In this document: positions 1-13,827 of the stretch, one piece after another
Position numbering within the stretch: the first letter of the stretch is position 1
How the letters are laid out: every line of letters starts with the position of its first letter
Assembly: GCA_014155875.1 (NCBI GenBank)
Contig: JACEFZ010017671.1
Location: forward strand, 1,179,001 to 1,243,000
Direction of reading: 5' to 3'
Source: Cepaea nemoralis
Taxonomy: Eukaryota; Mollusca; Gastropoda; Stylommatophora; Helicidae
DNA: 64,000 nt
The notes under the pieces: generated by a model
Seen by the model: the letters and a program-made list of their open reading frames with translations, nothing else
Told to the model about the DNA's origin: nothing
Databases searched by the model: none
Translations under genes and position numbers: made by a program

Positions 1-2300
1 TGGTGATGTGTTAAGAGTTAGTTTTGTAAAATGTTGTGAGGGGAGATAATCAATGTTTGACTTCCAGAAAAAGGAACGGTCAGTTGTCAAGTAGTGATTT
101 TGGTTGAGGGGAACAAGTATTGTTCCGCGTTATGATGATCTGTAGTTAACAGATATACATACGTGGCAGTGAAGTGTTTTGTTTTCACGGTTATAAAAAT
201 AGATATAGGAATATCACATATTGTAGGAATAAATATGTGTTACATTGATACATATAGGAGGCCAATGTTGATGGGCCACTGTACGTAGTTAATTTGAAGG
301 GAGTTATTTTTTTTAAAAAAACTTCTCTTTAGCGAGAAGACAATTGTTTTATTGCATCATGTATAATGTTTTTTTGCTTGATTTGGTCCCGTAAAATGAT
401 TGTTGTTATTTTAGAATAGGGATTATTGTGTTCTTAGACTTTTGTGTATAAACTATTGGTCCGTAAAAGAGACCAATAGTAGTAGGTAACAATAGATTAG
501 GATGTATGTGGTATTATTTTAATATATGTTTTTCTTTGAATGAGTTCATATCTTTAATTGATATGAGGGGAAACATAAATGATGTTATAAAAATTTGGGG
601 GGGGGGTATGATATCCTGTTGTGATTTTATTTCGCTGTTTTGTATGTTAAATAGTAATTAATTAAGTTATGTTTAGTTTACATAGTTTTATCTAGAATAA
701 AAACAATAGATGGGGTTTAATTGAGACCCTTCGTTCAGAAAAGAGTTAATAAAACTACTGAGAGCTAATAGAGAGACACATTCTCTTTGTGAAGAATAAG
801 TTCATGGGTATTATATTGCTGTGATAATCAGCATAATGAAGTTAATATGGCTATGAAGTGTTGGAAACATACGACGGGGTTACTACACAAGTAAAATGGT
901 TATGGGAAAGTTTAGAGTTACACTAAAGTCAGCATTGGAAAAAAGTGTGGGATTGGAAGCCATATGGGAGAAGAAAAGATTAATGAATATAACAGTGGGG
1001 TAAATGTGAGAAAAGTTTTGAACATAGTTTCCGTGGGGTCAAAAGAGCCATGATATACACGAGATTGCTGGGAGAATAAGAAGATTACCCCAGACAGAGT
1101 AAACATGAATTGAATCCATGTTTGAGTAGACACTGTGGATAGCAGTACAATAGTAAAAGGTTGTAAGTGTGAGAAATGAACATAGTGGAGACATAATGAC
1201 ATGGGGTTTTTAGAGGGTCCGTGAGATATGGACTGAGATAAAGTTGATTGCAAGCAGTCACAGACAGGAGTTGGGGGTAGTTTATTGTTGCTGTTGATGA
1301 CGGCATAAGTGGAGGTTTTAATAGATTGCCCATAATAAATGGACAGTAAGGGGTCGCTAAAATTTTTGGCGAGAGAATTCTGAGTGAGGTATAGAAGAAG
1401 ATTAGTTATGTGAGGGGATGTGTATAATGTTGGAGGAGGTCTTAAGGAATAATAGACTTTTTTAATTGTGTCCTCGGGATATGTTTTGTGGTTGACATTA
1501 CAATGAGAGGTTGAAGTAAGGTTCAGAGACATAAAAGTAGTACTGTCTGTAATATATAGACAATTGGAAGTGAATAATGTTTTTTGATGCTGTAGATAGC
1601 AGCGTAAACGTTTACCATAATGAGTGGTACTGTGGGAGATATAATTATTTTAGACTTTATTACATAAAGTCTCAAATGACATAGGAGGGTAAAGGAGTAT
1701 GGTTTGGTAAAGGGGGTGTGTGATTTAGATGAGTGTGGTCTTTGTGTGGAAGAGTTCTACTGCTTCTTTTAAATACCGGTGGCCACCGATTCTTTGTCTT
1801 TCTATTGTGTGAGAGTGATTACAGGTTGATTAAAAGTAGAGAATTAGTGGGGTTGGTGATGAAAATAGGGAGTTGGTATCAGAAAAGTACAGCGTTTGAA
1901 ATTTTAAGCGGATTGCTTATGAAGTGGAAAAGAAGTATTTAAGAAGATGTGTTATGATGTATTGTATACAGTTGAGATTTAAAGGTTGTTGATATATGTT
2001 GTGTTAAATTTTGAATGGCCAAGAACTTCATGGTTCATAGTGGTGAGTAGATTATTTCACTTAAAATAAAGTTGGTTTGGGGAAGATTAGAAGAGCGTGG
2101 GAGGTAAGGAAAATAGAGGGAATAGAGTAAGGGGATTAGGAGTAAAGATTTTTTCCTTTATAGGAAAAATTCTTTAATAAACATAGGGAGGTGTAACAGA
2201 AGTAGGATATTAGTATTTGGTGGGAAAAGGCTACAGCACGATTGAGCATCGGGGGTGAATGGGAGGAGAGATGCTCAAATCGTGACGTAGTGGGTTGTTA
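1..2300. other. C-poor DNA without recognisable gene
   Basis: The plus strand is strikingly poor in C and rich in G, A and T across this stretch, and a run of G lies near 597-606. The open frames on either strand (for example 918-1532 minus) are low in complexity, match no family I know and are explained by the skew. The stretch could be the leader or LTR of the Gypsy element that follows, but I found no second copy downstream of that element to support an LTR pair. Confidence 0.5.
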
Positions 2301-2457
2301 AGGGGCAGTCAAGATCAGGGCCTGGAACTGATGAGGACGCCATGTTAGATCCAGCTGTCATCAAGACGAATAAACCATATTTATAAAGAACCAATTGAGT
2401 CAAGTCATCTTGTATGAGTTCGCTTTGTTACAATAGCGTCCACATTGTAGACTGCAC

Positions 2458-3243
2458 ATGGATTTCTGGAAATGTGTGATAAGAATCCCAATTACGACAC
2501 ATCTCAAGAATTTAACATCAAGGAAGGTCAGTAAGTATACTTCCTACAGAAATAGTGTTAAGTGTTTCGTTTCTAATTCTTACGGCCATGTTTCAAAAGA
2601 TTGTAAAATGAGAAAAACATGGAAAGAAGCCAACACAGAATACATATTTACCAGCAGTGAAACAGATGAATTTGAAGACACTAACGCAGCCATATTAGAG
2701 ACATTCCCCAAGGACAGACCGTGTGACGTTTGCAAACAATTCCATGAAGACAGTAACCTTGCATGTGGCCATAATATACCAATACAGGAGGCTAACGCAG
2801 TCAACATCCAGAATGGTACACTCAAAGTCCATCAAGCATGGGTTAATTGATTGGCAACAACATGTGTCAGAGACAAAGGGGCATCCATTATAGGGGTAAA
2901 CCAAAAGCTAGTAAAGACGAAAGTCTATACAAGCAAGAGTGTCACGTGCAGAAATTTTGACAGTACCCTAGAGAAGTACAAAATTGCATGGGTCACAATA
3001 AAATCCCCATACTTTGAAGGCAGAGTACAAGCAGCAGTTTTACCTAACCCATGCGCTGGACTGATGATTGGAAACATCGGAAATGTGAGAGACTGTACCC
3101 ATGAAGACACGATCCAATGGGAAATTGAAAATATACCAGCCAATGCACTCACGAGAGCCCAAGTGCGAAAGCTAAAAGAAGGAGAAAATAGGCACACCAT
3201 GTCACAGCGTTGTCGGACAATACACAGGTCCCTTTATTACTGA
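2458..3243 (+). pseudogene. Ty3/Gypsy gag zinc knuckle and aspartic protease remnant
   Basis: Two consecutive open segments separated by a single stop near 2848 encode the end of gag and the retropepsin of an LTR retrotransposon. A zinc knuckle lies near 2565-2600, but its second cysteine is replaced by serine. The protease active-site triad expected as D-T-G reads D-K-G near 2873-2881, so the enzyme would be dead. Downstream the segment has the hydrophobic stretch and the IIGNI-like block (here LMIGNI, near 3060-3080) that close many invertebrate Gypsy proteases. The capsid part of gag is not recognisable upstream. The next decayed domain is integrase, not RT, which is the order of Gmr1-type elements. 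Family assignment comes from motif order; the losses are read directly. Confidence 0.75.
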
Positions 3244-3429
3244 CGAAAGACTTAGTCACATAACAAAAACAATACTCCACACTACAAACACGTTTCATGA
3301 ACATACACAAACAAGCCAAACGAGGGAAATATTGCAAATGGGAATTTATGTTAGAGAATAACATACTTACCAGATAATACAGAAAAGGGTCATCACTACT
3401 CTTTCAAACAGTACTACCGAGTCAATATC

Positions 3430-4594
3430 GCAGCGAAGCGCTTAAACTTGCACACGACTCCCCATTTGCAGATCACATGGGGATAGCTAGAACTACACAA
3501 AGAATTTTGGCACAATTCTACTGGCATGACTATTCGAAAGATATTGGTAGACATGTCCGATTGTGCGAGCTACACCGAAAGGTAAACATCCTAAGGCACC
3601 AGTTCAACAAACTGATCTGGCATCTCGACCGTTCCAGAAAATAGCTGTCGACATCGTAAGACCCCTCAATATGTCAACAGATCGAGGCAACACATTTATC
3701 CTAACAATGATAGATCTGTGCACTAGATGACCATGGGCAATTTTGTTAAGATCCATCACGTCTAGATCCGTTGTAGACTCATTTCTTTTGATTTTCAGCA
3801 GGATAGGTTTTCTACCGTGTATACTATCCGACAGGGGTAGCCAATTTATTTCTGAAGCTACCCAAACTACATGAAGATGCTGGGCATACCTCATGTGTTC
3901 AGTTCTCCATACCACCCAAATATCCAATGGCGTAAATGAGAATTTCAACGGAGTCCTGAAAAGAACCTTGGCAAAAGTCGCGGCGTAACGGCCCAAAGAC
4001 TGGGACATTTTGTTGCCAGCGGTATTATTCGCATACCGCGAAGTGCCATAGGCGAGCACAGGTTTCTCCCCGTTCGAACTTGTGTACGGAGCAAATCCAC
4101 GAGGCCCATTGACATTATACAATGATTTGCTCACAAATAACGTGCATGACCACCCGAAATGGGAGGCGTACGAGATAGTCACCCATCTAAGGGAGAAAAT
4201 CATTACAGCATGCCAATTTCCGAAAGCGGCATTACAGAAAGCACGTGAAAAATACAGGCGATATGACAATATAAATTCCAAGACAATAGTTTTAAAAGAA
4301 GAAGATGAAGTATTGCGCCTATTACCTGACCCTAGAGATTGTCTCGTCATATCATGGCAAGGTCCATTCAAGGTTGTTAAGAAAATCAGTGAGGTTGATT
4401 ATCTAATAAATGTCAAGGGTAAAAACAAAATCTTTCACATAAACATGCTGAAACCATACATGTATCGCAATACAGACAAAACACAAACAATCCAGCAATT
4501 ACCAAACAGAATAGCAGCAGCATGCTTGGTCATTAACGAAGAACATGATGAGGCGGTAACACAACAGATACCGACAGCAACAATTAATGGTACT
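3430..4594 (+). pseudogene. Ty3/Gypsy integrase, frameshifted, with C-terminal part open
   Basis: Integrase inserts retroelement cDNA into the genome. A degraded zinc-binding HHCC region lies around 3470-3570. The DDE core can be followed across frames: the first Asp in an AVDIV block near 3642-3660, the second in LSDRGSQF near 3826-3849, and the Glu in NGVNENFN near 3926-3948, so all three catalytic residues are still encoded. Several stops and frameshifts break the first half. The C-terminal half is open from 4082 and includes the conserved FELVYG block, the LISWQGPF-like chromodomain-proximal block and HINMLKPY near 4435-4460. The frame runs on into a linker that continues, after the LINE insertion at 4605-5318, into the RT domain. 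Confidence 0.85.
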
Positions 4595-4595
4595 A

Positions 4596-4604
4596 ATAGT
4601 TGGA
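4596..4604 (+). repeat. Target-site duplication, left copy
   Basis: The nine bases ATAGTTGGA occur here and again at 5319-5327, immediately bracketing the LINE fragment. Removing the insert and one copy rejoins the Gypsy linker in frame, which is strong evidence that this is a true duplication made on insertion. Confidence 0.9.
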
Positions 4605-5318
4605 GCACAGTGAGCAGCTGGGGTTGGAATTAAATTGTAAGAAGACACAGGTTATGGTCGTCACTAAGAAGAACGAAGTACCACAATGTAATATACAAGT
4701 AAATGGGAATATTCTTCAACAAGTGAATCGGTACAATTATCTCGGAACAGTCATAACATCTGATGGGAGATGCCTTGAAGAGATTAGAACAAGAATCGTC
4801 ATGGCGAAAGTAGCCTTTACCAAGATGAAAAACATTCTGACCAATAAAAAGATGTCAATTGAAACGAGAAAAAGAGTGTTGAGGGGATACATAGAGCCTG
4901 TTCTTTTGTATGGATGTGAAACTTGGACAATGTGCAGTCAAGCTGAAAAACATCTGATGGCTGCAGAAATGTGGTTTCTGGGGAAAATGCAAAGAATACC
5001 ATGGACAGACAGAAAAACCAATGACCAAGTACTACAGGAGACAAATGAAAATCGTAAATTGATTAGAGAAATTAGACGTAGACAGTCACAAATATTTGGA
5101 CATGTTATGAGAAGAAATGGATTGGAGAACTTAGTAACAACTGGCAAGATCGATGGGAACAGACCAAGAGGAAGACCGAGAGGAAAATACCTGGATGGCT
5201 TGGGCACATGGCATGGACGAGATAGGAACACGGAGCTGATCCTCGACGCCGCTGATCGAGTGAAATGGTGAGTCATGACCGCCCACGCTTTCCGGCATGG
5301 CACATGATTGATTGATTG
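4605..5318 (+). mobile_element. 5'-truncated RTE-type LINE, RT thumb and C-terminus
   Basis: This 714-bp insertion encodes only the end of a LINE ORF2 (open to the stop at 5271): the end of the RT palm, the YLGTVITSDG block, the LLYGCETWT block, the GHVMRRNGLE block and the GNRPRGRPRGKYLDG tail. The 3' end is a short (ATTG)n tail at 5305-5318, as is usual in RTE elements. It matches the C-terminus of the longer minus-strand copy at 33921-36790, with roughly nine of ten residues shared by eye, so both belong to one family. It lies in the linker between integrase and RT of the Gypsy element and is flanked by a 9-bp duplication. It has no endonuclease and cannot move itself. Confidence 0.93.
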
Positions 5319-5327
5319 ATAGTTGGA
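5319..5327 (+). repeat. Target-site duplication, right copy
   Basis: Second copy of the 9-bp duplication at 4596-4604. It follows directly on the (ATTG)n tail of the LINE. Confidence 0.9.
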
Positions 5328-6538
5328 AGGCTGTTCAAGTTAACAGAAATTTCTCGCCTCAAGATATAAACAAATTAACAAGAACAATACAACAATTTTG
5401 TGATATTTTCTCGGATAAACCCTGACGAACAACTTTAATACAACATACTATCAAACATACCAGTCAAAATGAAACCTTATCCAATTCCAGTACATTACTT
5501 AGAAAGAGTAACAGCTGAAATATCTGAACTGGATCAGTGTGGCTTAATTAGAAAGTCTACATCAAATTATTGTTCTCCGTTAGTGATTGTAAAGGAGAAA
5601 GACAATTCGTTACGGATCTGTGTTGATTATAGAAAAGTCAACGCACTAACGTTATTAGATGCTGAACTCATGCCCAATATCGACGATTTAATCGATGGCA
5701 TGGCGAAATCCAAATTTTTTTTTCAAACATAGACCTTACTAAGGGATACTGGCAAATTCCTATGGAAAAAGAATCCATGCACATAACTGCATTCGCCACT
5801 CCTTTAGGTCTTTATGTGTGGGCATACATGCCTTTCGGACTGCAGAACGCACCGAGCACTTTCATGCAGATGATGCGTAGTTTACTGCAGGGTATTACCA
5901 ATGTAGCATCTTACATGGATGATATATGCATTGACACGACGACTATCGATACCCACACTGAGATATTGAAACAGGTATTCTCACAGGTATACTCATAAAT
6001 TACTACCAAAAGGGCATCCTTAATTTCGCTGACATGACAACAACTTTCTCGGAACTCTTGAAAAAAGGACAACGCGCTAAAATTAAATGGACTGAAAAAC
6101 ATGATGAACTTCTGCAACAGATTAAAAAACTTTTCTGTAACTGTCCAGTTCTGAAACTACCTGACATCTCAAAAGACTTCATTATTCAGACTGATACTAG
6201 CTTTTATGCAATTTCTGCAATTCTTTCACAAACTTCATGATGGGAAATTACACCCTGTTCCTTTACTTTAGCAGGAAACTCTCAGAAACTCAAAATAAAT
6301 ATGCTGCCACTGAACGCGAAGCTTTGGCTCTGATAGAAAGCATCAATACATTTTCTAAATATCTGGTCGGAAAGAAATTCCTTGTTCTGTCTGACAATAA
6401 ATCTTTACACGTCTTCAAAGATGGACATCCAAAAACTCCAGAATACACAGATGGTCTCTTCTTTTGCAAGATTATAATTTTGACATATCTCACATACCGG
6501 CTAAAGATAATAACCTGGCTGATCTTCTTAGTAGACTA
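5328..6538 (+). pseudogene. Ty3/Gypsy reverse transcriptase and RNase H, frameshifted
   Basis: This copies retroelement RNA into DNA and removes the RNA strand. The pre-RT linker (QDI...DIFSDKP, about 5358-5420) is followed by a stop and a +1 shift, then by the RT block KPYPIPVHYLERV (5472 on). Fingers and palm follow through a second break near 5730, with GYWQIP, MPFGLQNAPSTF and the YMDD catalytic box at 5912-5923. Sequence is missing after 5998; then comes the RT connection and RNase H, with the first Asp in a TDTS block at 6193-6195, the Glu in ATEREALA near 6308-6335 and a further Asp in LSDNKSL near 6397-6415. It ends with the LADLLSRL block near 6515-6538. At least four breaks make it nonfunctional. 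Confidence 0.88.
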
Positions 6539-8227
6539 TAGAAGACTATACATATTTAGCATTCTATGTTACAGTCTGCGTGCATACATGTTAAAGTGGA
6601 GTAATACAGTATTCCGAATAGCACTTTCACTTCTGAACTTCCGTATAGAACGCTATAAATATCCAACATGCAGTTTGCCATATGTACTTTAATTAAGTTA
6701 ATGATAGTCAGATATGTACACATTTTATCCGATTTTGTTGATTGCCAGAATGTGTAGAGAACGAATGTAATTGCATACGGACCATGTGAGCACGACACTA
6801 CACCAGACGAGTGATGTGATAAAGTGACGTCATGCTTATACCCAAATCGTTCGCAAACTAAGTCGGGACTATAGTTTGGACAACACCAACAAGCATCTAC
6901 ACCGCAAGAACACCACGTGATGTTACCAAATTTTAATATCAATCGATTAAGCATTTTATCTACATTCATTAGTACAATCATGTCATAGACCATATATGTT
7001 TAACATCTCACCGATCATGATCATACCACCATAGCATCATCACATATATGAAATCTATGCGTCATTGAGCAGTCATCACACTATTGATGACAAAAGCATG
7101 TAATTTAAACATTGAATATATCAATCACATACCATTTATACGTCATGGAACGAGTGAAACTATTATATGATGCCACAGATGTTTGCAAAATCATAACATT
7201 ACAACAGAGAATTGTTTGTTGTCTTGTGGATAGGATTTTTTGGAAGCAAAACACAGTCGAATATAACATACACTATTTATTTCAAAACAACAAACACACA
7301 GAACATTACAGACTAAACATAACTCCATCCATCACCACCTGAAGTACAAGGTCTGAATAGCTTGAATGGGTGAGAGCATGAATACATTTATGATTAATGT
7401 TGTGGTGAACACAGCATCGCATTAATGATGATGTATATAGTAATTAACATGAAACAATTGTGTTGTTTTCATGCAATGTAATTCTACATGTAATTTTCAG
7501 GTTTAGACATAGTATTACAATAATTATTATAATGTTATAACTAATTATGTTTAAAGATTCTAAGATTTCAGTGTTCTACAATTGATGATTCATACATATG
7601 ATCATTCCAGTTACTCTAAGGTTGGTTTCAACACAGTATGAATACGTAACCTCATCTGTATAATCGATGGGGCACATTGAGGGTACATACTCCATAGCAG
7701 GAATAAAGACGAATGCAGAGACACACAAGTCAAAACCAAAACAATGATATTTCAAAAGAAGAAGATCAGGCTACAATTACTGTAGTTACTAGTACATAAT
7801 ATTACATGACACATTAAGAATGTCAATATGATGTCACAATGTTATTATTTTAATGTATAATTAGATTTTTGCTGTAACAGTTAAGTATATAGAATTAGGT
7901 GATAACACCCATCCATGTGGATAGGCGTACATATAATGATCTATAAGAACAAGTCGACAGAGAAGAAAGACAAAGCAGGATAAGAACCTAAGGTCTCACA
8001 CATAGAATTGGAAGAAATATAAATACCATGAGGACTCCTACAATTCTGCTTGAAGACAGCTACGAAGGCAGCAAACCTCACCTATCGAATATAGTAAGCA
8101 AGTAAAGGTCAAACGGTAACCGATAAATGACAATCATAGCAAGTTTGATACCGAAGAAAAGTCATATAAGTATATATACATGACACATGTCAAATACCAA
8201 TACTAATACAGAGGGCAATGGTACCAT
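6539..8227. other. Unassigned DNA after the Gypsy RNase H
   Basis: No coding family, TIR or tRNA-like sequence was recognised. The plus strand is G-poor here, the reverse of the bias in 1-2300. If the Gypsy element has a 3' LTR it should begin shortly after 6540, but I found no match to the sequence upstream of 2458. Confidence 0.4.
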
Positions 8228-8458
8228 TTAATCACACACGTCCCCTCAATCGGGCGTAATGGCTTCGTTGGGGATGCTTGTCTATAGGGCAAATGAGGGA
8301 CTACTATGGGGAGGCCGCGGGACCTTATGAAACTCATAGCTTAGTTAGCACAGCCCTCCCATAGGCTGGTGCTACACGACATCTACTAGGGGTGTAGATA
8401 GAAGTGCGTGCCTGTAATAATAATACTATTTTTTAAAAATGATTTTGTGTGTGATTAA
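8228..8458. repeat. Short inverted-repeat-flanked unit, MITE candidate
   Basis: The 12 bases TTAATCACACAC at 8228-8239 have their exact reverse complement at 8447-8458, bracketing about 207 bp of noncoding DNA that is more GC-rich than its surroundings. No clear target duplication was seen, so this may be chance or a very old miniature element. Confidence 0.3.
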
Positions 8459-10230
8459 TAGGAGACCATACCGTCGTATTAGCACAGTTATACGTATGTA
8501 GAAATATGTCTATGGATATAATATATGAGAGATGTGACTCAGTATTTCTAAACTGCTACATGTCATGGTATCCGATCAGACTGTCAAAATAGTTCCACCA
8601 TTTTCCAGAAGGGAGGGGGCATACTGCCATGTAGCGGAAGACAGACACAGAATGTAAATCGAAAAGGGACCCGAAGAGTTAGTCTCGAAGTAGCATACGG
8701 CAAAGGTTGCTAAGTGACGTCACTGTATGAAAAACGTCACTGTGTATTACGTCATGAACCGGTAGTTAGGTCTGGGGAATGATGAAGCAAATGGGTACTC
8801 AAGGACAACGGTGAATTATCATCTTAAATACTCCCAGCAGAGATGAATTAGAGAAGCAACCTGTCATGCAATTAAGGTGATCAAGAAAGACACAGTATGG
8901 AGTCAGGACGGCATGTCAGCCAGGGATCTTTTGATCAGGAAAATGATGAAATGGCTCCGCACTAGACAGTTGTCGGTTGGTTAGTAATCAGAACCCATGG
9001 CTTATCAACAGACATGGTTTTGCGTTTGTAAGTACCTCCTGATAATAATGATCAACAGTGATGTAATCTAGGAATTGATAGGCAGTGGAAGTTATCCTGA
9101 CATTCTAGGAAATGATTATATAGATATAGTTGGACATTATTATTATGTGTATTAACATGGCACCGGCCCTTCCGTCAACTTGGGAACGGTGACTCTTTCT
9201 GATGTGACAATATGCTTAAATAAAGTTTCGTATGTCAGGAAAGGCCAGCTGTTATTCAAATCATTTCAAGTTATGTTAAATTGCACCTGTTGAGTTGCCT
9301 GACTGTTTTTCGACAGCGAGCTAGGACAAAACAGAGAAACAGCAGTTTGGCAGAGGCCACGTTCAAAACTCAAGAGCTGATTGGAGGAATGTAACCCCGA
9401 AGCTTGCCGAAAAGCTTTGTGGTCTAGCCCAAATCTTATTAGCGCGCAGTCTGTGAATATATTCTCTAGGAGCAAGATGTTTTCCGAAGGAATATATATT
9501 TTACAGTGCCCCTTTCAGTTTTCCTGGTAAGAACGACCTCTATTATTGGATATGGATATTTATGATGTAAACGTGAAAGTAACATATGTATCCGTGGGTT
9601 TTATATGTTTGTAACGTCCCAGCTCATCGAAATATTCTTTTCCATTTGAAAGATTGCTGACAATTTCTGTCCCTGCCTAACGCAATGGCGGAAGCTGCCA
9701 TCACCTCTACTGAAACATTCAATCTAGTCTGTGAACCTTCACGCCTTGAAGAAATGCATTCACGTGCACTCAATCAAAAGCTGTAAGAAGAAACGTGTCT
9801 AATCATTTCATGCTTTCTTTAACATGAAACCTGCTAGTCAATTGATTCATCTAAGAGCTTGAAACGACGATCTTTGTTTCTGCATGCCGACAACAGCTAT
9901 TCTTCTGATACGCAGTAAATTTTAAACACCCACAGAATTAGAGAAGGAGAGAATGCATTCTCCCCATCTGTCTTTACTTGTTTGTGGCGTTGAGAGAGAT
10001 CTATGTGGCACGACTGGTAGAACTGGTGTTCAGGTCCAGCTGAAGTTATGCTGTGATATATTTCGTTCAGTGTTGCCTGGTGACTGAATACAGGCCATTG
10101 AATCCATGACGAAACTGACGTCAAGCTAACTAACCAGACTAAGGACACAAACTCTTGTCCCCAGCTTAGGCTGACGGGACTAAATAAATATGCATTCAGG
10201 CAAATGAAGAAGAACACTATAATTTGGTAT
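8459..10230. other. Intergenic DNA, nothing recognised
   Basis: Short open frames on both strands (for example 9266-9475 and 9897-10217, minus) resemble no known family and show no protein-like conservation by eye. Confidence 0.4.
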
Positions 10231-11540
<1,310 letters not shown>

Positions 11541-13814
11541 GTGGATGAATCCGGTACAAACCATGCACAAGATTAGTCTGAGGTGGAATTTGGAAATGCT
11601 CAGCAATTGTCAGAGCGCTGGGCAGTCATCACATTGTTTGGTAATTCCAAAAGTCATGCAGTACTCGATATGGTAACACATTCTCGTGAGAAGCTGCCAA
11701 GCCCAATATCTTCAGCAAATATCAATTGCTAACCTGTTACTTGGACCATCCTCTTAACACCATCAAATTATACTACAATTCACAAACCATTCTGAGAGGA
11801 ACCATTGTCAACATAAAGCAAAGTAATTCTCATCATCATTAGAAGCATAGACTGATTACATAGTAAATCTGGACCTCAGTCAAAGTTTTATATAAGACTA
11901 TATTCACATCATGGGATCCTATATTAGAAAGACAAGTACACTATCAGCTGAAGTGATTTTAGTATAGAAGTGTAGCCTGTGAGGAAAACCGTGCAGGACC
12001 TGTAGAACTATATTCACATGGATATTGCCAGCTATTGTTCCTAATGTTCTTAGTTAACATTTTATACATGCTGTGTGTATCGATGTGTAATTCATGTTCA
12101 AAGGCCTACCAAATTTTTTTCCACTCCACATTATTTTTAAATTGAATTAAACTGGTGAAATTTAACTCTCTTCTTCTTAAATAACTCGTGATGTGCCAGT
12201 TTTCATATATGTTCAATTAAGTCATTAAATGACAAAACCTTGAAGAATTTGGAACGGTAAGTCGCTGGGTAACCACGAGTAGATAGAGAATTACTGATCT
12301 TACTGTAAACTCCCAGGTTCCAAATTGTTCATTGAGGAGAAGTATATATTAAATAAATTCTTGTAACCGTTTCACTTAACAAGGAAAACGGACACAAGTG
12401 GGGGTTCATAATTGAGTCAAGCTTTGTTATCCTTTTGGGAAAGATAAAACAGAAGTGGAATCCTTAATGTATCCGGGACTTCCCTAGACATTCCGAATTC
12501 CTTTGGGGTCACTTTACCACCCTGTGATCTATCCGCGCTGTTTGAAATTAGTCCCTTTCTTCTAGCTTTACTTCATAACGCGGGATGCTTTGGTGGGTAC
12601 TGCACTTTCCTCTTTACATGCCACATATAATAAGAACTATGAATTGTGTAATTGGCTTGTACAGAGTTTCCGTGCGCCTAGGACAGTGTATGAATTATAT
12701 CAGATGAGACTTATAGCAGAATGTGTGAAGGAAATAAGGTACGGTCATGAGAGTACACAGGATGGACATAGTGAAACCACAGCAGATGACCTGTTTCAAC
12801 AGAGCAGCGGTTGATAATTTAACACAGGAACAATTTAACGTCAAGAATAAATATTATGCGATCGACAGAATGTGAAAATTACTATTACTATGAAATAGTC
12901 CAGGAAAATATAAATAAATCGTGTCCATGTAAGATTGTGTAGCGATTACAACATATTGGGTAGAAGAATGGCATTAAAGATTAGAACAATGTAAACATTG
13001 CTAGTAGCCTACGTATGAATATCGTAAACAAAGTGATCAAATATAGAAAACAGTACGTGATTACACAAAGAACTTTTTAGAATATTGTATTATTGTGATA
13101 TCAGAGACTTTTAATTTAAGAAAAATTGCTAGATTTTACGAAAGCGTGTGTAATTATGGATCGAGTGTAAACTTTGTGCAGATATTAGTTGGTACTATAC
13201 TACTGCGATGTTCCAATAGTAGCTGATGTGTAGTAAGACGACTGTATAAAAGTATAATTTAGTTAGGAAGATGTGAACAACACTGAGAAACATATTTAAA
13301 CTAACATCATCCAGTTGTAACACTCTACCCGAGCTGATGGTCTGCCTGGCATTATAATATTTCTTTACATCAAGTAGAAACAAGTGTATTGAAAGCCTCT
13401 GTATCAGTATCGGTATCTCCGTATTTATTTATATGTAACTAAGGAAGTAGTCAAAACGGAAGTAATCACACAATGAGGTCCTGTAAGGGATTCTTATTCA
13501 CTACATTCACTGCGGAACTATTTGGGACCGGAATTCGGAACAGTGCCGGTAATACTGTGTTGGATATGTAAATGTTTTAATTGGCAGCTTTAAATCGTGT
13601 TTACATTTTGGATGCCAGCGATTAGTTAGTGTTTACTAAAGGAACGATATTTATATTATTAAAGATAGAAACGATTGATAGACATATTTAAATCAGTTGT
13701 ACAGCAGCTGAGAATAATTAATTAAATAAACATTATTGCAGAATTCTACGACATGCGTTTCACGGAGATTATTTAGATGTATTTCATTACATTAGCTGAT
13801 AGGAAAACGTTAGG
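11541..13814. other. Intergenic DNA, nothing recognised
   Basis: AT-rich DNA. The largest plausible frame, 12590-12814 on plus (74 codons), has mixed composition but matches no family I know and lacks convincing splice context, so I do not call a gene. Confidence 0.4.
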
Positions 13815-13827
13815 TTAAGAAAGTTAA

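Noticed and set aside
918..1532. 204-codon minus-strand frame
   Set aside because: Rich in Ser, Thr, Pro and Leu only because the plus strand is C-poor; no domain, and an overlapping frame is equally open.
2240..2457. 3' end of a 5' LTR for the Gypsy element
   Set aside because: There is an AATAAA-like signal near 2368 but no clear CA end plus primer binding site and no matching copy downstream of 6538.
12590..12814. 74-codon plus-strand frame with ordinary composition
   Set aside because: No recognisable family and no clear splice or promoter context; left as unassigned.
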